This document shows positions 1 through 7,858 of a stretch of 8,125 nt of DNA, piece after piece. Numbering within the stretch: position 1 is the stretch's first letter; the number at the start of each line of letters is the position of its first letter. The notes beneath the pieces are model-generated. The model was not told the origin of the DNA, ran no database searches, and worked only from the letters and a program-made list of their open reading frames with translations. Origin of the DNA: an uncultured Kangiella sp. (GTDB lineage: Bacteria > Pseudomonadota > Gammaproteobacteria > Enterobacterales > DSM-103792); assembly GCA_946481205.1 (NCBI GenBank), contig CAMLNB010000154.1:1-8125 (forward strand), given 5' to 3'. A program made the position numbers and the translations under genes.

Positions 1-2427
1 CCGTTGCCGGAGGCGGAACCGAAATGGTCGGCACTCGGTCACGCCTCATTGCCAGTCGGCAAGATCGGTTTTGCCATCGCTTCACCGGTGTTGCGGCTGG
101 CCGAGGGCGAGCGGCAGATTGAGTTGCTGCTGACGGTCACGGGCCTCAGCCAGCCGGCACCGAGTGCGGCAGCGCTGACAGGCGCCTTCGAGCTGTATCT
201 GACTGCAGACAAACGCTGGCTCGGGCCACTGCCATACAGTGCCAGCGTCATCAGCGGTTCGGTGCTGCGCGTGCAAGTCAATGTGCCGGCGACTGAGCCT
301 GCAATCATCGATTACGATAGCGTCGTGCACAGCGGTGTCTTTGCGGCGACCGCGCCGGTGCTGCAATTGTTGCTGAAACCGGGGACCGCTCAGTTTGGCT
401 ATCACGACTGTGCGGCGCTGCAGTTGCAGCAGGTGCAGGTGAAAGTCAGCGTCGATGCCCTCAGTGCGCTGACACTCGACAGCGATGCCGGCAAACTCGA
501 TCCCAAGAAAGCCTTTCTGCCCTTCGGCCCGCAACCGGCAACCGGTTCGCGTTTCGTGGTCGGTTCGCCAGAAGCGTTCGGCAAGAAATTAACCGAGCTG
601 ACGCTGATACTGCAGTGGAAAGCGGCGCCGTCACAGTTCGCCAGCCATTACCAGTACTACAACGCTGGTAGCATGGATAACAGCAGTTTCACCTGCGGCG
701 TTTCATTCCACGATGCCGGTCATTGGGATGTGCATCAGGACGGCGTCCGCTTGTTTGGCAACGATGGACGCACCGAAACGCGCATTCGCTTCCAGCCGGG
801 GAGTGAGGCGGTGACAACGAGCCCGTCAACCGGTTATCAAATCTACGCGCTGGCCATGACCGGAACGGCGTGGAGCCAGCAGCAGATGCAGTACGCGCTG
901 TACATTAATCATCCCTTCCAATCCTATACGGCCGCGCCGCCGGCACCACAACCCGGCGCGATGGTGCTGGCCTTGGAGCGTGATTTTCTGCACGCCCAGT
1001 ATCGTAAGCGCACCATCGAAGAGGCGTATGAGGCCGGCAACAGCAAAGATGTGCTGAACGAGCCGTATTCGCCGATGTTGCAGTACTTGAAGCTTGCTTA
1101 CAAAGCCAGTACCGACAATGTCGCGATCAATGGCAACAGCTTGGCCAGCTTCGCTCATCCGGATGTGCAGTTCTTCCATGTTGGTTGCTTTGGTGTGCGC
1201 CGCGAGCATCGCTATCAGCGCGAGCAGCTCGGTTATGTCAACGACAAATCTGTCAGTCTGGTACCGGAGTTTCCGTATCAGGGCGAGTGCCTTATTGGCA
1301 TCGCCGATGCCGAACCGGGCGACAGCGTGAGTCTGCTGTTGCAGGTGGCCGATGGCACCGCTGACCCGGAGTTGCCGCGGCAGCCCGTCGAGTGGCAGGT
1401 GCTCTGTGACAATTACTGGAAACCATTCGCGGACAGCGAATTCGTGCAGGACAGCAGCAATGGCATGCTGACCAGTGGCATCGTCAAGCTGGTATTGCCG
1501 CGCGAAGCCACTCGGCAAAACAGCTGGCTGGCATCCGAACGCATCTGGCTGCGCGCTGGCGTTCGTTCGCACGTGACTGCGGTCTCGGAGCTTTTGCAGA
1601 TCGCCAGTAATGCTGTCGAAGTGGCCTTCACCGATCAGGGTAATGATCCGGCCCATCTGAGTCAGGCGCTACCGGCCAAGCAGATTGCCAAGCTGAAAAC
1701 ACCCATTGCCGGCATCAAGTCGATTGTCCAGCCGTATTCTTCGTTCGGCGGTCGAGCTCCGGAATCCGCAACCGCTTTGCATCAGCGCGCCGCCGAGCGC
1801 CTGCGGCACAAACAGCGCGCGATTACGGTTTGGGATTACGAGCGTCTGGTGCTGGAACACTTTCCAAGCGTCTATCGGGTCAAATGTATCGCCCATGCCA
1901 AGCCGGACAATTTCTTGGCACCGGGGCATTTGCTGGTCATCGTAGTGCCGGATCTGCGCCAGCGTAATGGTCGGGACCCACTGCAGCCAAAAGTCGATGC
2001 CAATACGCTCAGCGAAATTCAGGCGTTCTTGCAGCAGCACAGTGCCATGCAGGTGCAGATTCAGGTGCGCAATCCGCGTTATCAAAAGCTGCGATTGGAT
2101 TTCGCGGTTCGCTTTCATGCCGGATACGAGTTCAATTTCTACCGCAATCAGCTTGAGCAGATGTTGCTGGCGGAGTTGTCGCCCTGGGCCTTTGACAGCA
2201 ATCAGTCGCTGCAATTTGGCGGCCGGATCTACAAGTCGGTTTTGCTTGATCGGGTTGAGGCCGAGCACTACGTGGATTACCTGCAGGATTTCAAACTGTA
2301 CAGCTGGAGCAGCAGTGGCGCCTGGTATGAGCAACAGCAATTGCCTGATCGCAATGAGGTGGTGCCGGATACGCCGGACAGCATTCTGGTTTCCGATGCC
2401 AGTCACAGCATCGTTGAGCTGAGCTGA
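1..2427 (+). CDS. Baseplate wedge protein, gp6/baseplate J-like (Afp11/Pvc11-type), 5' partial
   Basis: This is the C-terminal 809 codons of a CIS baseplate wedge protein, the part that rings the spike and carries the contraction signal to the sheath. The frame is open at base 1, so the TTG at 4 is not a believable start; family members carry a further N-terminal region that would lie to the left. Numbering from that TTG, the visible part begins with beta-rich segments (GFAIASP near 23; PFGPQP 173-178 leading into a G-S-rich FVVGSPEAF stretch; LILQWKAAPSQF near 200). The diagnostic C-terminal core is a FGGR motif (581-584), RLRHKQRAITVWDYERL (about 598-615), a FPSVYRVKC strand, and a closing beta/alpha domain with LQFGGRIYKSVLLDRVE. 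I recognise this as the baseplate J/gp47-gp6 signature of eCIS loci. It lies 9 bp upstream of a second wedge gene. No transmembrane segment is visible. The family call is firm; equivalence to Afp11 rests on gene order and memory, not alignment. Confidence 0.85.
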   Translation, partial: PLPEAEPKWSALGHASLPVGKIGFAIASPVLRLAEGERQIELLLTVTGLSQPAPSAAALTGAFELYLTADKRWLGPLPYSASVISGSVLRVQVNVPATEPAIIDYDSVVHSGVFAATAPVLQLLLKPGTAQFGYHDCAALQLQQVQVKVSVDALSALTLDSDAGKLDPKKAFLPFGPQPATGSRFVVGSPEAFGKKLTELTLILQWKAAPSQFASHYQYYNAGSMDNSSFTCGVSFHDAGHWDVHQDGVRLFGNDGRTETRIRFQPGSEAVTTSPSTGYQIYALAMTGTAWSQQQMQYALYINHPFQSYTAAPPAPQPGAMVLALERDFLHAQYRKRTIEEAYEAGNSKDVLNEPYSPMLQYLKLAYKASTDNVAINGNSLASFAHPDVQFFHVGCFGVRREHRYQREQLGYVNDKSVSLVPEFPYQGECLIGIADAEPGDSVSLLLQVADGTADPELPRQPVEWQVLCDNYWKPFADSEFVQDSSNGMLTSGIVKLVLPREATRQNSWLASERIWLRAGVRSHVTAVSELLQIASNAVEVAFTDQGNDPAHLSQALPAKQIAKLKTPIAGIKSIVQPYSSFGGRAPESATALHQRAAERLRHKQRAITVWDYERLVLEHFPSVYRVKCIAHAKPDNFLAPGHLLVIVVPDLRQRNGRDPLQPKVDANTLSEIQAFLQQHSAMQVQIQVRNPRYQKLRLDFAVRFHAGYEFNFYRNQLEQMLLAELSPWAFDSNQSLQFGGRIYKSVLLDRVEAEHYVDYLQDFKLYSWSSSGAWYEQQQLPDRNEVVPDTPDSILVSDASHSIVELS

Positions 2428-2436
2428 GTCGTGATC

Positions 2437-5034
2437 ATGCTGACGCAATTGACCATCAGCAAACAGACGCCGGCCGCGATTGGCTTGCATCAACCCGGTT
2501 TGTACGCGCTCGGGCTAAAATATGTCCAGGCATTGTCGCGTCGGGTCTGGACTGATTACAACCTGCATGATCCGGGTATCACGATCCTGGAGCTGCTCAG
2601 CTACGCGCTGACCGATCTGGCCTATCGCACCCAATTTCCCATGGCGGATCTCCTTGCCAGTGAAAGCGATAACGCCGACAACATGGCGAGCCAGTTTTTC
2701 AGTGCCCGCCAGATTCTGCCCAATCGGGCACTGACTGTGGCCGATTACCGCAAGCTGCTGATCGATCTGCCCGGCGTCAAGAACGCCTGGTTGCGTCCGC
2801 ATGCGCTGACCTATTACGCCAACACCTACGAAGCTCGTCTGCAGCATGAGAACAACGGTGAGCCCGGTATTCGACCGGTCGCCATCGAGGGGCTCTATGA
2901 CGTGCTGATCGATGCGATGGACGATCAGAACACGATGGAGGAGCGTGCCGCACTGCTGGCGCTGGTCACCGAAACGCTGCTGGCTAATCGTTGTCTGGCT
3001 GACGATTTTGTCGCGATAGGCTTTGTCGACAGCGAGGATTATCGCCTCTGTGCCGAATTGGAGTTGCAGCCGGACGCCGACGTTGTTGCGGTCCATGCCG
3101 AGGTATTGTTCGCCGTGCAGCAGTATCTGGCACCGCCTGTGTACAACTACAGCTTGGCCGAAATGCTGGCACGAACCAAACCCGATGGCAGTCATTACCT
3201 GGTTGAGGAAATCTTTGCTGGTCCGGCCTTGCACTGCGGCTTCATTCCCGATGATGAGCTGAGCCGGGCCGAGCTGCGCAGCGAGATCCGCTTGTCGGAT
3301 CTGATTGGTCTGATCATGGATATCGACGGCGTGATTGCCGTACGCGATATCGTGATCAACGCGGTAGGGGCCGCTGCAGTCGAGAACAAATGGTTGGTGC
3401 CAATATCGCCCGGCAAGAAAGCCCTGCTCGATATGACCAGCTCCCGCCTGGTTTGCTACAAGCGCCATATGCCGATGACGGCGGCACCGGCGCAGGTCGC
3501 AGCGAAATTGCAAATCTTGCAGAATGCCGAGCGGCTGCGTCTGGAAACCGAGACCAATGCCGATTTGCCGATTCCACTCGGTCGTTTCCGCAATCCCGCC
3601 GACTATCGCAGCTTCCAGCAGGATTTTCCGGCCCTGTATGGTTTGGGTCCGGAGGGGCTCGGCAGCGAGGCCGGTCCAGAGCGGCAGGCCGAGGTGTTGC
3701 AGTTGAAGGCGTATCTGCTGTTCTTCGATCAGGTCATGGCGGACTACTTGGTGCAACTGGCGCGGCTGCGTGAGCTGTTCTCTATGGATGCCAGCGTACT
3801 GCACAGCTACTTCTACCAAGCGGTTCAACCGAGCGTCGCATTCAGCACCTTATTTGGCGGCGCCGATCCGGTTTCGCTTATCCACGAGCATGCCGACGAT
3901 CCTGACGAGCAAATCCGCCGACGGCATCGTTTCCTGGATCACTTGATCAGCCGATTTGCCGAGCAGTTTCATGATTACGCGGCAGTGATGTATGGCCAGT
4001 TTTCGCTGACGCCGGAATTGCTGGTGCCGGACAAATGCGCATTTCTGCGCGATTATCCGGCCATCAGTGCCGATCGCGCGCTGGCTTACAACTACCAGCT
4101 CAATGAGCCGGACGACATCTGGAATACCGACAACGTTTCGGGTCTGGAGCGCCGGCTGGCTCGCCTGCTGGGCATCCGCAATTACACCCGCCGCAATCTC
4201 AGTGAAGTGCCCTACGACATTTATGCCGAGCTGGACGAGACACCGGATAACGAGTTCCGTTTCCGGGTTCGGCACCGGGTAACCAACAAGATTGTCCTCA
4301 GTAGTAGCACCAAGTATGTAACGCCGGCCGATGCTCGCGCCGAGATGCAGCGGGCGATATTGTTTGCGCAGACGCCCCTGGGCTATGAGCGCAAGCAGGC
4401 TGTCGATGGCAAGCATTATTTCAATATTGTCGACGATACCGGCGAAGTCATTGCCCGTCGCATCGAGTACTTCGAAACCGAAGCGCTGATGAACACGGCC
4501 ATCGCCGAGTTGCTGCTGTATCTGCAAACCTATTACAGCGAAGAGGGCATGTACCTCATCGAGAACATTCTTCTGCGGCCGAAACCGCCGGGGACTCCAC
4601 CAGAAGATCCCTTCCTGCCGATCTGTGTCGACCCGAACTGCAGCGATTGCAGCGATGACGATCCGTATTCCCGCCGCCTGCATATCGTGCTGCCAGCCTA
4701 TGCCGGTCGCTTTGCCGATATGGATTTTCGCCGCTATGCCGAGCAGTTGATCCGGCAGGAGGTTCCGGCGCATCTGCTCGCCAAGATCTGCTGGGTCAGT
4801 CGTGATGACATGGCAGCGTTTGAGAGTCGCTATCGCGCTTGGCTGGAATGGCAGGCTGGCGTTGGCACCGGTGATCGTCAGGCCGAATTGAGCGCCTTCA
4901 TCGAGCAGTTGTATCAGCTGAAGAACGTCTATCCGAGCGAGCGGCTGCATCTGTGTGGCGATGAAGAGACCAGACCGAACAAGTTCATCCTGGGCCGTAC
5001 TGCGCTCGGCAGCATGCCCGAGCTCGATGACTGA
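2437..5034 (+). CDS. Second baseplate wedge protein (Afp12/Pvc12-type) with embedded YegP-like repeats
   Basis: A complete 865-residue protein. I chose ATG 2437 over GTG 2431, which would add only two residues; both fall just after the stop of the wedge gene upstream, implying translational coupling, and the Shine-Dalgarno is weak (TGAG). The N-terminus carries a signature typical of CIS loci: VWTDYNLHDPGITILELL (37-54), then YALTDLAYR. A baseplate-J-like motif follows, RALTVADYRKLLIDLPGV (97-114), and a second one near LIMDIDGVIAVRD (292-304). A helical centre contains LQLKAYLLFFDQVMADYL (about 421-438). Residues 606-697 form two YegP/DUF1508-like units. The C-terminus has C730, C735 and C738 followed by DPYSRRLHIVLPAYAGRF (about 741-758) and a helical end. 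The role is inferred to be the gp7/TssG-like partner of the upstream gp6-like protein in the baseplate wedge. The CIS assignment is strong; the exact structural equivalent is less certain. Confidence 0.78.
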   Translation: MLTQLTISKQTPAAIGLHQPGLYALGLKYVQALSRRVWTDYNLHDPGITILELLSYALTDLAYRTQFPMADLLASESDNADNMASQFFSARQILPNRALTVADYRKLLIDLPGVKNAWLRPHALTYYANTYEARLQHENNGEPGIRPVAIEGLYDVLIDAMDDQNTMEERAALLALVTETLLANRCLADDFVAIGFVDSEDYRLCAELELQPDADVVAVHAEVLFAVQQYLAPPVYNYSLAEMLARTKPDGSHYLVEEIFAGPALHCGFIPDDELSRAELRSEIRLSDLIGLIMDIDGVIAVRDIVINAVGAAAVENKWLVPISPGKKALLDMTSSRLVCYKRHMPMTAAPAQVAAKLQILQNAERLRLETETNADLPIPLGRFRNPADYRSFQQDFPALYGLGPEGLGSEAGPERQAEVLQLKAYLLFFDQVMADYLVQLARLRELFSMDASVLHSYFYQAVQPSVAFSTLFGGADPVSLIHEHADDPDEQIRRRHRFLDHLISRFAEQFHDYAAVMYGQFSLTPELLVPDKCAFLRDYPAISADRALAYNYQLNEPDDIWNTDNVSGLERRLARLLGIRNYTRRNLSEVPYDIYAELDETPDNEFRFRVRHRVTNKIVLSSSTKYVTPADARAEMQRAILFAQTPLGYERKQAVDGKHYFNIVDDTGEVIARRIEYFETEALMNTAIAELLLYLQTYYSEEGMYLIENILLRPKPPGTPPEDPFLPICVDPNCSDCSDDDPYSRRLHIVLPAYAGRFADMDFRRYAEQLIRQEVPAHLLAKICWVSRDDMAAFESRYRAWLEWQAGVGTGDRQAELSAFIEQLYQLKNVYPSERLHLCGDEETRPNKFILGRTALGSMPELDD

Positions 5035-5105
5035 GTCGGTAACGACAGCAGACAGGTATTTTGACGCGGATCGGCCTGCCGGTTCCCGTCGATGGACAAG
5101 CAGGC

Positions 5106-5115
5106 AGAGGAGAGG
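5106..5115 (+). promoter_or_regulatory. Strong ribosome binding site for the 910-residue gene
   Basis: The purine run AGAGGAGAGG contains AGGAG at 5108-5112, eight bases before ATG 5121. It decides the start of the downstream gene: a TTG at 5061 is also in frame, but it would put this run inside the coding sequence and has no comparable site of its own. It is much stronger than the sites before the genes at 2437 and 7859, so this gene probably initiates translation independently of its upstream neighbour. Confidence 0.75.
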
Positions 5116-5120
5116 CCGTC

Positions 5121-7853
5121 ATGTTACAGCTCGTGCGCAGCCTGGAAGCGATTGCGACCGGTTACAGCGTGTTCGAGAAAGATCAGGTGCTGACGCACGA
5201 CCAGCTGAACAGCGTCAGCCAGTTTCTCGAAGATCAAGATCGGCTCAGTCGGGTATTTCTGCTCGGTATCGGCATCGTCTGCGGTCTGCGAGTGCGTTTG
5301 CAGGGCGCGGTCATCAGCGTCAGCAAAGGCGTCGGCGTCAGCACCGATGGCGATATTCTGTTTCTTGGTGAGGACAGCCGCTTCGATCAGTTCAAAGCCT
5401 ATGACGAAACCGCGCCGGTCTATCCGCCGTTCTATGATGGCGACACGATGCTTCCCGTTTATGAGTTGCTGCGCGTCGGCAGCGAGGACCCGCAGGCGCA
5501 GTTGTTGAGTCAGTTCACCGCGACCACCGGCCAGACCTTGACCAATATGGTCGCGGTATTCTTGATGGAGAGCTACGTCAAAGATGAGGATATTTGTACC
5601 GGCACGGACTGCGACAATCTGGGCAAGGACTCGATTCATAGCGGCAAACTGCTGCTGATCCGGCGCAGTGATGTCAGCCGTTTGCTCGAGCAACTCAATA
5701 CGCTGGATGGCAGCGCGCGCGCGCTGAACGAAGTCGTGATCGACCGCCCGATCATCGGTGCCGGTATTAGCACGACGGCGCAATTGGCTACGGCCTATCG
5801 CAGCGCCTGCACGACTTTGCATGGCCGTTTACTCGAAGCCTTCGGCGGCTTCTACGCGGCGGCTCGCCACTTCTTGCAGGCAAGCTATCCCTCCGACCCG
5901 ACCACCGCGTGGATCAGTCGGCTGAACGCCTTGAACGGTGAGTTTGCCCGTCGCGATCTCGGTATCCAGTATTACTACGATTTTCTGAAGGATCTCGCAG
6001 ACACGTGGAACGGTTTGCTCGAAGTCTTGTATGGCGATACCAGCATCTGCTGTCCTGATATCCAGGCGTTTGCCAAACACCTGGTGCTGGGCAATATCCA
6101 GACCGGTGAGCCGGGCACGGCCAATCGCACGGGTTACTATCCTTCGCCGGCCTTGGGTCAAGGCCGCGCTGCATGGCAACACGCGCTGTTCCTGGTGGAG
6201 AAACTGGACACCTTGGTGGAGCAGTTTGACATACCGACCAGTCGCGAGATTCGCATCACGCCCAGTCGATACGACGATGTGACGCTGGAGCAGCGCGCGG
6301 TGCCGTATTACTACCGCAGTGAGCGGGCGCGCGAAGTGTTTTCGCAATGGAATCACAGACTCAGTGCAACCGGACGCTGGGCGCACAACTATGGCTATCA
6401 CGCGGTCGCGGCTGGCGCACGCGGCGCAGCTGCCAATCCACTCGCAGCGCATCTGGGCCCGTATGCCTTGTTTCGGATTGAGGGCCATCTCGGCCGACCG
6501 GTGCGAGAAGTGCAAACGGAACTGGAAAGCCAGATCCGCAGCCGCAATCTGCCAATCAGCTTGCAGACCGTCATGTTGACCAGCCGACGATTGGATCTGC
6601 TGATCAAACCCAAGTTCCGCTACACCGATCTGCATCGATTCAGCTACGTGCTGCGCCAGGATCTGGCGTTGCAGCTGGACGATGCGCTCAGTTTTGGCAG
6701 CAAGTTCCGGTCGGAAGTCGATAATGCCGTCGACCAACGTTATGTCGTGGATGACCCGAACAGCAGCGAAGGCCGTGAGCTGAAACAGACCGCTGCCACC
6801 AAGCAGGGCATGTTGACCGAACGCGCTTCTGGGCTGAAGGCCAAACTGCAGCGGCCATACACCGCGTATGTCCAGGACAGTTCTTGGAAAAGCGATATGC
6901 GCGACACGCTGACCGTTGCCGGCGAGTTCAAATACGATCTCGGCAAAGTGGTCAAGACCGAGTTCACGACGCCGTTTGATGGGTTGATCAGCGGCAGCAG
7001 CCATATGCTGTGGGTGGACTGGCTCGATCAGCTGATCATCAAAAAAGATGACAAAGCGCAGGATCGCATTCTGTTTCCGAACTTCAGTCGCCAACATGCC
7101 GGCCTTGAGCACGCGGCCGGGGTGCTGCGTGGCGGCACCTTTGTGCTGGTCTATGACAGCAGCAGCAATGTCGTGGCCGATTTCATGTTGCCCTATAGAC
7201 TTGACGAAGAAGACGACGATGATGTTGATGAACCCGTGCTGCCGCGGCCGCCCATTCGGCCGGATTGGGTCATCAATGGTGGCATCAAGCTGTTGCCGCC
7301 TACCAGCAAGTTCGTCAAGGACTGGTTCAAGGCCGATATCGAGCCCGATTGGGGCGAACGGCTGACGCGTCATACCGGTTACTTTGACGTGTTCAAGAAC
7401 ACCATCAACACCATGGGTGATGTGTTCGGCAATCTGGATCGCAACAAGGTCACCGGCATTATTGACGACATCAAAGTCAATGATGCCTACCTCAATTACA
7501 AGCTGCAGGAAATGGATCTGCAGCGCAAGCAGATTGACTTGCTGCGCGAGAAGACGCTGGATAACACCTTGCCGGAACGGGAGCGGATCAAGGTCGAAGA
7601 GGAGCTGGTCAAGATCGAGCTGGAGTTCGCGACCAAGCTGGAAGACACGACCCGCTACGTCGCCGATGGTGACCTCAATATCAACAAAGGCGCCGATGGC
7701 TATCAAGCACTGGTCAAGGTGCAGAACAATGCCACGGTACTGAAAACGCCGAACGCGATTGAGAAATTCAACACTGGCATCACGCAGGTGCAGCAGGACG
7801 TCGGTGGTCGTAACCCGACGTTGGGTGGCATGCTCGGCAAGTTCCGGCGCTGA
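5121..7853 (+). CDS. CIS-associated protein of unknown function with acidic hinge and helical C-terminus
   Basis: A 910-residue protein starting at ATG 5121 (see its ribosome binding site). No enzyme motif, signal peptide or membrane span is visible. The N-terminus (FEKDQVLTHDQLN, then FLLGIGIVCGLRV) is of a kind I associate with unnamed proteins of CIS loci. Further landmarks are C159/C164 (CTGTDC), a helical stretch ending in CCPD (310-313) with AKHLVLG (318-324), a PSRYDD...VPYYYRS region, ALFRIEGHLG, HAGLEH (659-664), GGTF (671-674) and VVADFMLPY (684-692). Residues 695-704 are almost all Asp/Glu, followed by a proline-rich PVLPRPPIRPDW hinge. The rest is largely helical; about 774-848 is charged and heptad-like (KLQEMDLQRKQIDLLREK) and may form a coiled coil. 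The tail is glycine-rich and basic (LGGMLGKFRR). It sits between the baseplate genes and the tape measure gene, where Afp/PVC loci carry the fibre gene, but it lacks fibre repeats. A structural or assembly role is inferred; a baseplate-peripheral or fibre-adaptor protein is possible. Confidence 0.7.
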   Translation: MLQLVRSLEAIATGYSVFEKDQVLTHDQLNSVSQFLEDQDRLSRVFLLGIGIVCGLRVRLQGAVISVSKGVGVSTDGDILFLGEDSRFDQFKAYDETAPVYPPFYDGDTMLPVYELLRVGSEDPQAQLLSQFTATTGQTLTNMVAVFLMESYVKDEDICTGTDCDNLGKDSIHSGKLLLIRRSDVSRLLEQLNTLDGSARALNEVVIDRPIIGAGISTTAQLATAYRSACTTLHGRLLEAFGGFYAAARHFLQASYPSDPTTAWISRLNALNGEFARRDLGIQYYYDFLKDLADTWNGLLEVLYGDTSICCPDIQAFAKHLVLGNIQTGEPGTANRTGYYPSPALGQGRAAWQHALFLVEKLDTLVEQFDIPTSREIRITPSRYDDVTLEQRAVPYYYRSERAREVFSQWNHRLSATGRWAHNYGYHAVAAGARGAAANPLAAHLGPYALFRIEGHLGRPVREVQTELESQIRSRNLPISLQTVMLTSRRLDLLIKPKFRYTDLHRFSYVLRQDLALQLDDALSFGSKFRSEVDNAVDQRYVVDDPNSSEGRELKQTAATKQGMLTERASGLKAKLQRPYTAYVQDSSWKSDMRDTLTVAGEFKYDLGKVVKTEFTTPFDGLISGSSHMLWVDWLDQLIIKKDDKAQDRILFPNFSRQHAGLEHAAGVLRGGTFVLVYDSSSNVVADFMLPYRLDEEDDDDVDEPVLPRPPIRPDWVINGGIKLLPPTSKFVKDWFKADIEPDWGERLTRHTGYFDVFKNTINTMGDVFGNLDRNKVTGIIDDIKVNDAYLNYKLQEMDLQRKQIDLLREKTLDNTLPERERIKVEEELVKIELEFATKLEDTTRYVADGDLNINKGADGYQALVKVQNNATVLKTPNAIEKFNTGITQVQQDVGGRNPTLGGMLGKFRR

Positions 7854-7858
7854 TAGCC

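Noticed and set aside
1..2427. Type VI secretion TssF as an alternative for the first gene
   Set aside because: The C-terminal motifs (FGGR, RAITVWDYERL, FPSVYRVKC) fit the eCIS gp6/baseplate J type better, and no T6SS-specific neighbours are visible.
2515..3828. 437-codon open frame on the minus strand opposite the second wedge gene
   Set aside because: Antisense shadow of a gene with clear family motifs; the translation is Gln/His/Arg-rich and shows no domain.
5061..5089. Possible sigma-70 promoter starting with TTGACG in the 86 bp gap
   Set aside because: The -35-like box is good, but the base positions 17 bp downstream (TCCCGT) do not resemble a -10 element.
5061..5120. TTG at 5061 as start of the 910-residue protein (20 more residues)
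   Set aside because: The strong AGGAG at 5108-5112 with ideal spacing to ATG 5121 would be buried inside the coding sequence; the extra residues look like translated leader.
5035..5120. Possible terminator or attenuator in the gap
   Set aside because: Only very short inverted repeats (CGG/CCG) are seen and no T-run follows, so there is no support for termination.
4955..5371. 138-codon + strand frame bridging the gap between the second wedge gene and the 910-residue gene
   Set aside because: It overlaps well-supported genes on both sides, is Arg/Ser-rich in the manner of an out-of-frame reading, and has no convincing ribosome binding site.
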